Assembly: GCA_938092065.1 (NCBI GenBank)
Contig: CALKND010000003.1
Span: 62,001 to 126,000, forward strand
Direction: 5' to 3'
DNA from: an uncultured Rhodospirillales bacterium
GTDB lineage: Bacteria; Pseudomonadota; Alphaproteobacteria; Rhodospirillales; JABHCV01
Length of the DNA: 64,000 nucleotides
Both the position numbers and the translations under genes were made by a program. Below are positions 9,549 to 18,278 of the stretch, one piece after another. The first letter of the stretch is position 1; every line of letters begins with the position of its first letter. The notes under the pieces were generated by a model that was not told the origin of the DNA, did no database searches, and was given only the letters and a program-made list of their open reading frames with translations.

Positions 9549-10109
9549 TCAGTCTGCCGGTGCTTTTGAATTATCACTTAGCGTCCTTAAATAACCGATT
9601 AAGGTGGCGCGCTTAATAGGGTCTCTATTGTCTTCAATGGACATTCGGGTCCCGACTACAAATGCCTTGGGGTTTTCCAAAAAAGTATTTAAGTTGCCAA
9701 AAGTCCAAGTGCCGCCCTTTAGCTTCATGGAATCGGAACACTTAAAGCCCTCCATGCTGCCTTTTTTGCTTCCTACCACATTCCATAAATTTGGCCCAAT
9801 ACGGTTTTTACTGCCTTTTTCTGACGTATGAAAGTACTGGCATTGGCGAAATGCTTTTTTACCTGCTTCTGGGTCATAAGTTGCCAACAAGCCGGTGATG
9901 TCAACTGCGGGCAATACCTCGGAATTTTTTTCAGATTCCACCGTGGGTTCCTCTTTGACGGATTTTACGGCCACAGGTTGTTCAGCTTTTGCTGCAGGAG
10001 TCCTTTTTTGAGGCTGTATTGCTAATTCACCAATGATGTTGACAACAAGAAGTAATACTGCGGCAATGGCAAAGGAAAGCAGAATATTTTTAACAAAGCC
10101 GGAATTCAT
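9549..10109 (-). CDS. Membrane-anchored class I cytochrome c with altered haem motif
   Basis: A 186-residue CycM/cytochrome c552-like protein. It has an N-terminal membrane anchor (about 8-30), a Pro/Glu/Lys linker (31-75) and a periplasmic cytochrome c domain (about 78-182). Such proteins carry electrons from the bc1 complex to cytochrome oxidase. The fold motifs KNRIGPNLWNVVG, KLKGGTWTFGNLN and GTRMSIED (Met156, axial ligand) are all present. The haem site, however, reads CQYFH (Cys90 to His94) instead of CxxCH: the second cysteine is Phe93, codon TTT at 9831-9833. Haem could attach through only one thioether, or this is a mutation or sequencing error (TGT to TTT). Upstream of hisN and divergent from kdsB. 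Confidence 0.85.
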   Translation of the reverse strand: MNSGFVKNILLSFAIAAVLLLVVNIIGELAIQPQKRTPAAKAEQPVAVKSVKEEPTVESEKNSEVLPAVDITGLLATYDPEAGKKAFRQCQYFHTSEKGSKNRIGPNLWNVVGSKKGSMEGFKCSDSMKLKGGTWTFGNLNTFLENPKAFVVGTRMSIEDNRDPIKRATLIGYLRTLSDNSKAPAD

Positions 10110-10237
10110 TAAAGGCGATCCTTCGTTTTGTTCTTCGGCTATTGTTTAAGCCCAAGATTGGAAAATCAGTTTAAGCAAGTCTCGTAATCACTATAGTGCA
10201 TAACACTAGACGTAGAAACTAAGACGAAGATAAACAA

Positions 10238-10999
10238 ATGACTCAAAATGCACAATCACGCAAAGTCCCCTTCAATCCTCTGGTTATTATCCCAGCGAGG
10301 ATGGCTTCGACCCGGTTGCCCGGAAAGCCGCTTGCTGACATAAATGGTATACCTATGATCGTTCAGGTATGGCAGCGGGCCATTGAAGCAGATGTAGGAC
10401 CTGTGGTGGTCGCATGCGACGAACAAGCAATTTTTCAGGCAGTAAGTGACGCCGGTGGCCGTGCAGTATTGACGAGCTCCGATCATCCATCCGGCTCTGA
10501 CAGGGCTTATGAAGCTTTGTGTGCCATTGATCCCGGCTCCGACTTTGACGTGATAGTTAACCTGCAGGGGGATTTGCCAACTGTCGAGCCCGAAGCTGTT
10601 CGCTCAGCACTTAAGCCCTTGGCGAATATGAAAGTAGATATCTCCACTTTAGTTAGTGAAATCACCGAAGAAACTGAAAAAGATAATCCAAATGTGGTCA
10701 AGGCAGTAGTCTCATTTGCGCATGGAGCAACAATTGGTCGCGCCTTGTATTTTTCTCGGCAGCGCGTTCCCTCAGGGGATGGGCCGCTGTATCATCACAT
10801 TGGTCTGTATGCTTTTCGTTGTGAGGAGTTGCGACGTTTCATTACTCTTAAACCGGCGCCGCTGGAATGCCGTGAGAGTTTGGAACAATTGCGCGCCTTA
10901 GAGGCGGGCATGCGTATTGATGTTGCCCTCGTTGACACTGTGCCACTTGGCGTTGATACTCCGGCTGACCTTGACCGGGCGCGTCAAATACTCTCATAA
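10238..10999 (+). CDS. kdsB: 3-deoxy-manno-octulosonate cytidylyltransferase
   Basis: A 253-residue cytosolic enzyme that makes CMP-Kdo from CTP and Kdo, needed for the inner core of lipopolysaccharide. The N-terminal nucleotide site reads [16 protein letters not shown] (residues 17-32). [11 protein letters not shown] near residue 109 and the late [10 protein letters not shown] motif are family hallmarks. The presence of this gene supports an LPS-bearing Gram-negative. It is followed 23 bases later by pheA on the same strand. A TATAGT hexamer at about 10192 could be its -10 element. Confidence 0.93.
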   Translation: MTQNAQSRKVPFNPLVIIPARMASTRLPGKPLADINGIPMIVQVWQRAIEADVGPVVVACDEQAIFQAVSDAGGRAVLTSSDHPSGSDRAYEALCAIDPGSDFDVIVNLQGDLPTVEPEAVRSALKPLANMKVDISTLVSEITEETEKDNPNVVKAVVSFAHGATIGRALYFSRQRVPSGDGPLYHHIGLYAFRCEELRRFITLKPAPLECRESLEQLRALEAGMRIDVALVDTVPLGVDTPADLDRARQILS

Positions 11000-11022
11000 A
11001 TGGACTATTAAAGGTTGACATA

Positions 11023-11898
11023 ATGACTTCCGGAAACAAGATTATTGCCTTTCAAGGCGCATACGGAGCCTATTCGGACCTGGCTTGCCGGGGTATGCAC
11101 CCTGAAATGAAAACGCTGCCTTGTCACACCTTTGAAGACACCTTCGCTACGGTCCACGAAGGTCGGGCCAGATTGGCGATGATACCTATCGATAATTCGG
11201 TGGCGGGAAGAGTAGCTGATATTCATCATCTGCTACCAAATTCAAATCTGCATATTATAGGAGAGTATTTCCAGCGTGTTGATCACCACCTGTTAGCTAT
11301 TCCCGGAACAAGAATTGAAGATTTGACCCATGTTCATTCTCACTTGCATGCGCTACCGCAGTGCCGAAATGTAATTCGGGAGCTTGGGTTAGAACCAGTG
11401 GTCTATGGTGATACTGCCGCTGGGGCAAAAATGATTTCGGATAGAAATGATCATACTCAGGCTGCGATTGCATCAGAATTAGCAGGAAAAATTTACGGCC
11501 TTGAATCCCTTCGCGCAAATATTGAAGACGCAGAACACAACACGACACGATTCTTAATTATGTCTCAAGAAACTGATTTTCCCTGTCTTGATAATGGCGA
11601 TTGGGTGACAAGCTTTGTCTTCAAGGTTCGTAATGTTCCCGCAGCCCTATACAAGGCGATGGGAGGTTTTGCCACAAATGGTGTCAATATGACCAAGCTG
11701 GAGAGTTATATGGTCGATGGGAATTTTTATGCGGTGCAGTTTTATGCAGAAATAGAAGGTCATCTGGACGAGAAAAGTGTCCAGTGGGCTATGGAAGAGC
11801 TCAATTTCTTTACTTCATGGGTAAAAATTATTGGTGTTTTTCCGGCAAATATTTTCCGCCAGAAACAAAAAATCAGTCTTCTGCCAGCCAGTCCTTGA
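11023..11898 (+). CDS. pheA: Prephenate dehydratase with ACT domain
   Basis: A 291-residue monofunctional enzyme that converts prephenate to phenylpyruvate in phenylalanine synthesis. The catalytic domain (about 5-185) begins IAFQGAYGAYSDLA and includes the conserved NTTRFLIM motif with its catalytic Thr. The ACT domain (about 195-275) holds the ESYMVDGNFYAVQFYAE segment, close to the regulatory ESRP/GNYxFY region that binds phenylalanine; feedback inhibition is inferred. It is not fused to chorismate mutase, as usual for alphaproteobacteria. Its last 26 bases overlap the end of the convergent nudC gene. Confidence 0.92.
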   Translation: MTSGNKIIAFQGAYGAYSDLACRGMHPEMKTLPCHTFEDTFATVHEGRARLAMIPIDNSVAGRVADIHHLLPNSNLHIIGEYFQRVDHHLLAIPGTRIEDLTHVHSHLHALPQCRNVIRELGLEPVVYGDTAAGAKMISDRNDHTQAAIASELAGKIYGLESLRANIEDAEHNTTRFLIMSQETDFPCLDNGDWVTSFVFKVRNVPAALYKAMGGFATNGVNMTKLESYMVDGNFYAVQFYAEIEGHLDEKSVQWAMEELNFFTSWVKIIGVFPANIFRQKQKISLLPASP

Positions 11899-12814
11899 TT
11901 AGCCAATATGCAATTGAATCTGTACGCGGCAGCTTTAGTCCGGATGCTTCAGCCTTTCTAACGACGCTTTTAGGAAACCAGCGTGCGTCCTCAAGTTCCT
12001 TAGGGTCGATGTTGATCTTGGTTGAGATTGCCCGGGCGCGAAAGCCCAGCATTAAAGAAGATGGAAACGGCCATGGCTGAGAAGCTTTGTATTCAACATC
12101 ATCGACGTTGATACCAGTTTCTTCGAAGACTTCTCGGATAACTGCCTGCTCCAGACTTTCCCCTTGATCAACAAAACCAGCCAGTGATGAGTACATGCCT
12201 TCACTAAAATTGTGATTGCGTCCCATCAGGCATGCGCCACCGTCAGGTCCTGGCCGGGTGACAAGCATGATAACTGCCGGATCCGTCCTTGGATATTGTT
12301 CGCATCCACACCCAGGATTGGAACACCGGCGAATGCGCCCTCCCTGTACTGAGGCACTTGAGGAGCCACAGTTGCCACAAAAACGATTATTTTGGTGCCA
12401 GAAAATCACGCCCCGGGCAAGGGCCAGCAATGATCCTTCTTTTCTACCCATAAGCATACCAACCTCACGCAATTCTGTGAATTTAGCCCTGCCCAACATT
12501 GGGGCTAAAGAAGGTATTTCACAATCTGAAACGTCAATAGCAAAATAAGCGCTGGCAGTATCGTCACCAAAGTCGGGCCCATCCATTCCAAGGAAAGCAA
12601 TTTCGCTGGCAACTTCTAGTAGCCCGCGGGCATGGTTACCTGAAAGTGTAATGGCTGAAGGCATTTCATGATCCAGTACCAGGTTTAGGTTTTTCCAAAC
12701 TGGTACGATGAAAGTGTTTGGATTATGTAAGCGTTTTTTTAGCCAGGTTTCATCAGCGAAGAAAGAAGGTGTCCTAAATAATCCTGTTTTTGTATAATAC
12801 AGTGAATTTGTCAT
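11873..12814 (-). CDS. nudC: NAD(+) diphosphatase / NADH pyrophosphatase
   Basis: A NudC-type Nudix hydrolase that cleaves NADH to NMNH and AMP and, in E. coli, removes NAD caps from RNA. A four-cysteine zinc ribbon (CGNCGS ... CSNPGCGCEQYPR) precedes the Nudix box GFVDQGESLEQAVIREVFEE. The NudC-specific SQPWPFPSSLML follows it. I prefer the ATG at 12814 (313 residues, MTNSLYY); the frame is open to 12859, which adds 15 residues. It overlaps the pheA 3' end by 26 bases in convergent orientation. Confidence 0.9.
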   Translation of the reverse strand: MTNSLYYTKTGLFRTPSFFADETWLKKRLHNPNTFIVPVWKNLNLVLDHEMPSAITLSGNHARGLLEVASEIAFLGMDGPDFGDDTASAYFAIDVSDCEIPSLAPMLGRAKFTELREVGMLMGRKEGSLLALARGVIFWHQNNRFCGNCGSSSASVQGGRIRRCSNPGCGCEQYPRTDPAVIMLVTRPGPDGGACLMGRNHNFSEGMYSSLAGFVDQGESLEQAVIREVFEETGINVDDVEYKASQPWPFPSSLMLGFRARAISTKINIDPKELEDARWFPKSVVRKAEASGLKLPRTDSIAYWLIKDWLAED

Positions 12815-13055
12815 GCTAATAGCCTGAACTGATTGAAGTTTTGAGCAATATAACGTCACATTTAAAGCAGATATTTTAAATCTATTTTTGGTAAGTATCC
12901 CAAGTTCTTAAATACTTTGTTTTACTACATATAGTGTTAAGGTTTATATGTTTATACATATTATATGGGCTTTCGACTCTTAAATTGTTACTTTTAGGTG
13001 TTTGAGTCTGCGTAATCTCAAATATTTTGGGAGTGCGCTAACGGGGAGAGATCTT

Positions 13056-14162
13056 TTGCGTATGCTGGCTTTCCGGCCTACTGCACTTATGCTTGTCTTG
13101 CTAGCCTTGTCTTCGTGTGCATATTCGCCGGGCAGTGGAGGATTCCCTTGGGAAATAAACTTCTCAGGTTTCGCGTGCAAGGACGATTCATCACAAATTT
13201 TGGAAGGCGTTGACTGGAATCAGGCTAAAGTTCTTGATGTTCGAATCCGCCAAGGTCACTTTTCTCCTACTTACTTGGGTCTCTATATGGCCCAACCTTA
13301 CGTACTAAACATTGAAAATGCTGACGATGTTGAACATTCATTCATGGCATTCGATTTTTTTCGTGCTGTTGCTGTCGCTGGTGTAAGCGCTGGCGGAACT
13401 GATTTTAAAAAAATTAAGTGTTTAGCAGGAGTTGCCATCCCGCCGCGTACAAAAACTGCGTTTCGTTTCGTCGCAGTCAGGGATGGAACCTATGAATTTG
13501 AAGACGATTCAATTGTAAATTCTTTGGCGATGATTGGCAGTGGAGGTGGGTTTATTACTATTGAACCACGTCGGAGAGTTATAGAAAGGCCCCTTAAACA
13601 CCTAGAGTTATTTGATTATAAACCCTTTGTAATAGGAACGGAGGAAGTTAAAGCGGACGAGCCTGATGGCAGATCTGATTCTGTTCTTAACCCAAATTCT
13701 TCGTTCAGAGAGTTATCTAAAGATCCAAAAAATACCTCCTTGGATAAACCTCCAAGGACATTTGAAGTTCCAGAACCTCAACAACCGATAGGACGGATAT
13801 CATCACAACCGGCCTCCATCTCTCCATTATCTGACACGCCTCCATCAGATGAGATTTTGGATACGCCGATAGAAAAAACCGTGGCTAAACAAGAATCTGA
13901 GACTTCAAAGGTTCTGGAAAATGAACCAGAGAATAAGGTTTTTGTCGAGAAAATGCCTGTGGTTAAAGAAGTCCCATTAGCTTCTGATAAGGGTTTGACA
14001 CAGTCAGTTGTCCCCGAGGCCATGCTAAGGGGCTACCAGCTTTTTGAAGGCCCACCTGCTGACGTTTACTCGGACCCTCCAGACGACGTAAAAAAAATCC
14101 CCAGGGATTCTGGGGGTCCTAGCGGTGATGGTGGCGAAGACAAGCTCGATAGTTCGGGCTAA
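13056..14162 (+). CDS. Lipoprotein with cupredoxin-like domain and proline/serine-rich tail
   Basis: Function not recognised. The signal peptide ends in a lipobox (ALSSC), so it is probably an outer- or inner-membrane-anchored lipoprotein. Residues about 30-190 resemble a cupredoxin: LNIENADDVEHSFMAFDFF is a typical first-ligand strand, followed by VAIPPRTKTAFRFVAVRDGTYEFE. The C-terminal Cys-x-x-x-x-His-x-x-x-x-Met copper loop is replaced by an acidic stretch, so copper binding is doubtful. The last 200 residues are low-complexity Pro/Ser/Glu/Lys, likely disordered. I favour TTG at 13056 (GGGGAG at 13043-13048, Arg at position 2). The frame extends to a TTG at 13002, and an ATG lies at 13062. 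Confidence 0.65.
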   Translation: MRMLAFRPTALMLVLLALSSCAYSPGSGGFPWEINFSGFACKDDSSQILEGVDWNQAKVLDVRIRQGHFSPTYLGLYMAQPYVLNIENADDVEHSFMAFDFFRAVAVAGVSAGGTDFKKIKCLAGVAIPPRTKTAFRFVAVRDGTYEFEDDSIVNSLAMIGSGGGFITIEPRRRVIERPLKHLELFDYKPFVIGTEEVKADEPDGRSDSVLNPNSSFRELSKDPKNTSLDKPPRTFEVPEPQQPIGRISSQPASISPLSDTPPSDEILDTPIEKTVAKQESETSKVLENEPENKVFVEKMPVVKEVPLASDKGLTQSVVPEAMLRGYQLFEGPPADVYSDPPDDVKKIPRDSGGPSGDGGEDKLDSSG

Positions 14163-14173
14163 AAAATGTATTT

Positions 14174-14202
14174 AAGTTGGTTTTCTCCCCGTTAACCAAC
14201 TT
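14174..14202 (+). terminator. Possible terminator between lipoprotein gene and ffs
   Basis: A perfect nine-base-pair stem, AAGTTGGTT / AACCAACTT, with an 11-base loop lies 12 bases after the lipoprotein stop. The following bases are AGATTTTA rather than a strong U run, so termination would be weak. It insulates the lipoprotein gene from the ffs promoter. Confidence 0.45.
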
Positions 14203-14210
14203 AGATTTTA

Positions 14211-14238
14211 TTGACTGACCCTTCCGGTGGACTGCTAT
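14211..14238 (+). promoter_or_regulatory. Promoter of the SRP RNA gene
   Basis: TTGACT (14211-14216), 16 bases, then TGCTAT (14233-14238). The predicted start about seven bases downstream falls at 14245-14246, exactly where the 4.5S RNA helix begins, which supports the assignment. Confidence 0.6.
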
Positions 14239-14245
14239 AGTGCAC

Positions 14246-14345
14246 GCGGAAGATCGGTATTGGGCGAACTGTTCGTGAACCCGGTCAGATCCGGAAGGAA
14301 GCAGCCGTAACGAGATTCGGTTCGGGTCAATATTCGGTCTTCCAC
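14246..14345 (+). ncRNA. ffs: Signal recognition particle RNA, 4.5S type
   Basis: About 100 bases with the universally conserved SRP domain IV: GGTCAGATCCGGAAGGAAGC (14283-14302), carrying the GGAA-type tetraloop and the symmetric internal loop, then AGCCGTAACGAGA. The ends form a long helix: GGAAGATCG from 14248 pairs with CGGTCTTCC ending at 14343, and TATTG pairs with CAATA inside it. Together with Ffh the RNA targets nascent membrane proteins to FtsY and the Sec translocon. The U run after the closing helix (14346-14352) fits intrinsic termination. Its position directly before dnaX-ybaB-recR is a common bacterial arrangement. Confidence 0.93.
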
Positions 14346-14390
14346 CTTTTTTCTTCGCTCTCACTCCTTCTGGGTTATTCTAATCAGACC

Positions 14391-16136
14391 ATGACTAAAA
14401 AGAGCAAAACTGAAAATCAAGAGGAATACATGGTACTTGCGCGCAAGTACCGCCCTGAATCATTTGATGGCTTGATAGGCCAAGAAGCAACAGTTCGGAT
14501 CTTAACCAATGCCATCAAGGCAGGCCGCCTTGCTCATGCCTTTGTGTTGACTGGCGTTCGTGGTGTCGGCAAGACTACCACGGCGCGAATTATTGCCCGT
14601 GTCCTCAATTGTATTGGAGAAGATGGCCACAGCGGCCCAACGGCGGCACCGTGTGGTGTGTGTGAACACTGTATTGCCATTGCCCAAGATCGCCATGTAG
14701 ATGTGCTGGAAATGGATGCAGCTAGTCGCACTGGCGTTGATGATATCCGTGAATTAATTGAAGGCGTGCGTTACCGCCCGACGTCTGCACGTTATAAGGT
14801 TTATATCATTGATGAAGTACACATGCTCTCCAAAAATGCCTTTAATGCGTTGTTGAAGACACTTGAGGAACCACCGTTGCATGTGAAGTTTATTTTTGCG
14901 ACAACGGAAATTCGTAAAATTCCAGTGACTGTTTTAAGTCGTTGCCAGCGCTTTGATTTGAGGCGTGTCGATGAGGAAGCTCTTTGTAACCACTTTAAGT
15001 GCGTTGCCGATAGTGAAGGGGTGGAAATAAGTAAGCCAGCTTTAAACCTCATTGCGCGGGCTGCCGATGGCTCCGTACGAGATGGCCTCAGTCTGCTTGA
15101 TCAAGCTATCGCCAATGGATCTACTTTGATTGATGATCGCCAAATCAGTGATATGCTGGGCCTTGCTGACCGTTCACAAACATTTATGTTAATTGAAACA
15201 GTCCTGAAGGGTGATATTGTTTCGGCTCTTGAATCTTTCGAGCAACTTTATAAGGACGGTGCTGACCCATCCAAGGTCATCGAAGATTTGCTAGAAATTA
15301 CACACTGGCTAACCCGTATTAAAATTGTTCCTAGTGTAGCCGATGATCCGGGAGTTCCAGAAATAGAACGGGTCAACGGCAAGGCTATGGCTGAAAGACT
15401 GACCATGGCTGTCATTGCCCGAGCCTGGCAGATGCTACTTAAAGGTTTAAGCGAAGTTCGCTCTGCCCCCTCGCCCATGCAGGCAGCTGAAATGGTATTG
15501 GTGCGCCTTGCCTACACAGGCGACTTGCCAACCCCAGCTGACGCTTTGAAAGCTCTGCACGCTGATGTTGCTGGGACTTCTGCAAGCAGTCCTATAGCGT
15601 TGAAAGCACCTTTTGCCTCTTTGCCACCAAGCTTAAAACAGTCTGACGTGCCATCACCCAGTTCATTGTTAGAGCAACCGCGTGCTGCTCTTGCTAGTGG
15701 GGATACGGCTCAGGCGCTGCAATCTAACATGGGGATGGAGCCAAATATAAACCCTCTTGACTCTGCGACAGTTCCCAAAACTTTTTTTGAGGTAGCTGAG
15801 CTTGCTGGAAAAAAAGGTGAGGCTATCCTGCGTGCCAATATAATCAATAATGTGCATTTGGTTCGCTTTGAGCCAGGGCGTATTGAGGTTGGCCTTGGCC
15901 AGCATGCAAAAAAAGAACTGCCCTATGAAATGGCCAAGTTTCTCAGCGAGACTACCGCAATGCATTGGGTTGTTAAAGTGTCTAACCAGGCCGGTGATCC
16001 GCCACTCCAACAGCAGTGGGACAAAGGTAAGGCTGAGGAACGCGTGAGCGCCGCAGGTCATCCACTGGTCAAGGCAGTTCTGGATACTTTTCCGGGTGCA
16101 ACTATTGAAGCAGTGCGTGTCCTAGACACTGATTAA
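14391..16136 (+). CDS. dnaX: DNA polymerase III subunits gamma and tau
   Basis: A 581-residue AAA+ clamp-loader subunit of the replisome. Walker A is GVRGVGKTTTARI (about 55-67). The zinc module uses Cys74, Cys88, Cys91 and Cys94, and Walker B is DEVHML (141-146). The arginine-finger SRC motif follows (LSRCQRFDLRR). The C-terminal 200 residues correspond to the tau-specific, polymerase-binding part and are poorly conserved. No obvious slippery A6G-type frameshift site for making gamma was pursued. The start could also be the ATG at 14430, which has the better ribosome site AGAGGA; 14391 gives the more usual N-terminal length. Upstream of ybaB-recR, but about 1 kb of decayed sequence intervenes. 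Confidence 0.95.
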   Translation: MTKKSKTENQEEYMVLARKYRPESFDGLIGQEATVRILTNAIKAGRLAHAFVLTGVRGVGKTTTARIIARVLNCIGEDGHSGPTAAPCGVCEHCIAIAQDRHVDVLEMDAASRTGVDDIRELIEGVRYRPTSARYKVYIIDEVHMLSKNAFNALLKTLEEPPLHVKFIFATTEIRKIPVTVLSRCQRFDLRRVDEEALCNHFKCVADSEGVEISKPALNLIARAADGSVRDGLSLLDQAIANGSTLIDDRQISDMLGLADRSQTFMLIETVLKGDIVSALESFEQLYKDGADPSKVIEDLLEITHWLTRIKIVPSVADDPGVPEIERVNGKAMAERLTMAVIARAWQMLLKGLSEVRSAPSPMQAAEMVLVRLAYTGDLPTPADALKALHADVAGTSASSPIALKAPFASLPPSLKQSDVPSPSSLLEQPRAALASGDTAQALQSNMGMEPNINPLDSATVPKTFFEVAELAGKKGEAILRANIINNVHLVRFEPGRIEVGLGQHAKKELPYEMAKFLSETTAMHWVVKVSNQAGDPPLQQQWDKGKAEERVSAAGHPLVKAVLDTFPGATIEAVRVLDTD

Positions 16137-16383
16137 AGGCCCAATCCGCGTTTTATTTTTTTTGCCCAGAGCTAGAAATACCCTCAAGGGTTTAAGGTGT
16201 TAATGCTTAGTTTGCTTAAAGCGTAAACTTATTGTTAGAAGCCTTGCCCCAAGCGTCCATGAGCTAACGTAAATGTAGCCGCTCTTCGGCTTCTAAGTCT
16301 ATTAGTGATAATTATATCACCAATGGCTTGATTATAGCTGTCTTTGCACAAGGCTCCCCGATGGTGCATGTGCCGAAGTTAGA
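16137..16383. other. Non-coding stretch after dnaX
   Basis: No gene, tRNA or strong hairpin seen. A five-base-pair stem AGCCG/CGGCT sits near 16277-16292 without a U tract. Part of this region may be the eroded 3' end of the neighbouring exonuclease pseudogene. Confidence 0.4.
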
Positions 16384-17028
16384 CTAGATTGATATATATA
16401 TTACATCGGTCTCTAAATAACAAAAAATCTCATTAATTTGGTTGTTATCGCTTATGGTTGAAATTTAAGAGCCATCGACTCTAAATTTTCCTGGAAATCC
16501 CAATACGGAGCAAATCTCATTAAGTTTGCCTCTTGTAGAAGCACCAAAGTCGGACAGAACCCTAAGCAAATCACAATGCCAGTCTGTGGAGTGCCGCGAC
16601 TGGTATGAGTTCCACTTGACTCCAGCCCCTTATAGCCAGGGAGCCTGAATTCTATGCGCCATGGCCAGGTGCTTAAAAACCACAGATCAAAACCGCGGCC
16701 ATTATAAGACACTAGTCGAGGCTTTAAGCCCTCAAAATAATTAAAGAATCCTTGCAAGAAAGGTTTTTCATCAAATCCAGCCTAACCTCCTGTGCTAAAC
16801 TCACGCAGCTGGAAGCTTTCTCCATTTTTGGAGTAGCTGATTGCCCCTACTCTATGACAGGGCTGGCGTGGAAACGGATTTTTTACACCAGTAACGGTTA
16901 AATGAGAGCGTAATGTATCAGCCCGCTTTGCCTCTATATCTGTTTCGCTGAAGCCTATAAGGTTGAATACGGCGTCAGTATCAGTAATAGTTTCCAAATC
17001 GAAAACAAAAAAGTTTTTGATATCTCAT
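16384..17028 (-). pseudogene. Decayed PolB-like 3'-5' exonuclease (DNA_pol_B_exo2 family)
   Basis: Pieced together from two frames, the minus strand encodes a recognisable DEDD exonuclease of the predicted PolB-exonuclease family. Frame 1 gives VFDLETITDTDAVFNL (ExoI, near 17005), then PRQPCHRVGAISYSKNG and FFNYFEGLKPRLVSYNGRGF (ExoII). After a shift at the A5 tract 16675-16679 the second frame gives AMAHRIQAPWL, TDWHCDLLRVLSDFGASTRG, KLNEICSVLGFPGKF, and in a further frame YLETDV (ExoIII, near 16405). Lesions: ATG at 17028 out of frame with an immediate TGA, an in-frame TAG at 16782-16784, a frameshift, TAA at 16630-16632, TAA at 16465-16467 and another shift. This number of lesions rules out a working single protein. 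Confidence 0.8.
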
Positions 17029-17175
17029 GTGATCCCTCGGCGAGTACAATCAATTTTTTAAGTGCAGTCAAACTGATCCAATTTTAATAAAAAGATTTAA
17101 CCGCATTTAAATACTTTTTGATCTGCGGTAAAAGAAATATTAATTCTTACTCCTTAGACCAAAGAGAGAAATTTT

Positions 17176-17499
17176 ATGAAAAACCTTGGCGATATGATGA
17201 AGTCGGCGCAACAGATGCAGGATAAAATGAAGTCAATGCAGGATGAATTATCCGTTATGGAAGTCACTGGTGAGGCAGGTGGCGGCATGGTCGAAGTAAT
17301 TATGTCTGGCAAGCACGAGACAAAGGGTGTCAGGATAGACCCTTCTTTAATTGTCGCCGATGATGCTGAGGTTTTGGAAGACTTAATTGTCGCTGCTTTT
17401 AACGACGCCAAGGGTAAAGTTGAGACGATGATGCAGGAGAAAATGTCCGAGCTGACTGGTGGCCTGCAATTACCACCTGGAATGTCTCTTCCGTTCTGA
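17176..17499 (+). CDS. ybaB: YbaB/EbfC nucleoid-associated protein
   Basis: A 107-residue small DNA-binding protein, homodimeric in characterised relatives, that coats and bends [23 protein letters not shown] at the start and the [20 protein letters not shown] strand are typical. The C-terminal [13 protein letters not shown] is the conserved tail. An AGAG-type ribosome site lies at 17161-17168. It precedes recR by four bases, the conserved ybaB-recR pair, which suggests a shared role in DNA repair or nucleoid organisation. Confidence 0.94.
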   Translation: MKNLGDMMKSAQQMQDKMKSMQDELSVMEVTGEAGGGMVEVIMSGKHETKGVRIDPSLIVADDAEVLEDLIVAAFNDAKGKVETMMQEKMSELTGGLQLPPGMSLPF

Positions 17500-17503
17500 C
17501 GCT

Positions 17504-18097
17504 ATGGCTGAAAGTCAAATAAAAAGCCTTATCCAACTACTCGCAAAGTTGCCCGGCCTTGGCCCACGCTCAGCCCGGCGAGTAGTGCTGAGTTTGATTA
17601 AAAATCAGGAAACTCTTCTCTCACCATTAATTCGGGCACTGGAAGATGCAGCACAAAAAATCACCCAATGCTCCACATGTGGAAATATAGACACCTGTAA
17701 TCCTTGTAATGTATGCAATAACCCGAAGCGTAATGACGCTCAGATATGTGTTGTTGAGGACGTTGCCGACTTGTGGGCGTTGGAGCGCAATCCATCATAC
17801 AGTGGACGTTTTCATGTCTTAGGTGGCACCTTGTCGGCACTGGACGGTATAGGACCACAAGATCTAAATGTTCCAGGCCTGCTTAAACGTGCCAAAAGCG
17901 ATGTGGTTCTGGAAGTTATCCTAGCTACTAATGCTACCGTTGACGGTCAGACAACAGCACACTACATCGCCGAAAAATTGAGTGGCTTAAATATTAAAAT
18001 ATCAGGATTGGCGCATGGAGTTCCCGTCGGTGGTGAGCTGGATTATCTTGATGAGGGTACTTTGAGTGCAGCCCTGAGAGCGCGTCATCCTATCTAA
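17504..18097 (+). CDS. recR: Recombination mediator RecR
   Basis: A 197-residue protein of the RecFOR pathway that helps load RecA on gapped DNA. It has the helix-hairpin-helix [11 protein letters not shown] (about 16-26), a zinc finger with Cys56, Cys59, Cys68 and Cys71, and a Toprim domain starting [29 protein letters not shown] near the end is the signature of the C-terminal Walker-like motif. I use the ATG at 17504 rather than the in-frame upstream start at 17459, which would overlap ybaB by 41 bases and add a non-family extension. Confidence 0.95.
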   Translation: MAESQIKSLIQLLAKLPGLGPRSARRVVLSLIKNQETLLSPLIRALEDAAQKITQCSTCGNIDTCNPCNVCNNPKRNDAQICVVEDVADLWALERNPSYSGRFHVLGGTLSALDGIGPQDLNVPGLLKRAKSDVVLEVILATNATVDGQTTAHYIAEKLSGLNIKISGLAHGVPVGGELDYLDEGTLSAALRARHPI

Positions 18098-18278
18098 ATA
18101 TGCTATTTGATAGTTCATTTTCACTGACCGGCATCATCAATTCACGTTTGTTCTTGACGTATAGACCTTTAAATGCATCTTCCCCTCCAATAGAAATCTA
18201 GTGCCGATTTAATAGATTCAGTGCGCTTGTCCCTGCTTTTTTTGAGTTATGGTGCGGTAACCTTTTCACGCTTTAAGC

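Noticed and set aside
13239-13248. T-loop-like GTTCGAATCC suggesting a tRNA
   Set aside because: Lies inside the lipoprotein coding frame and has no acceptor or anticodon stem around it.
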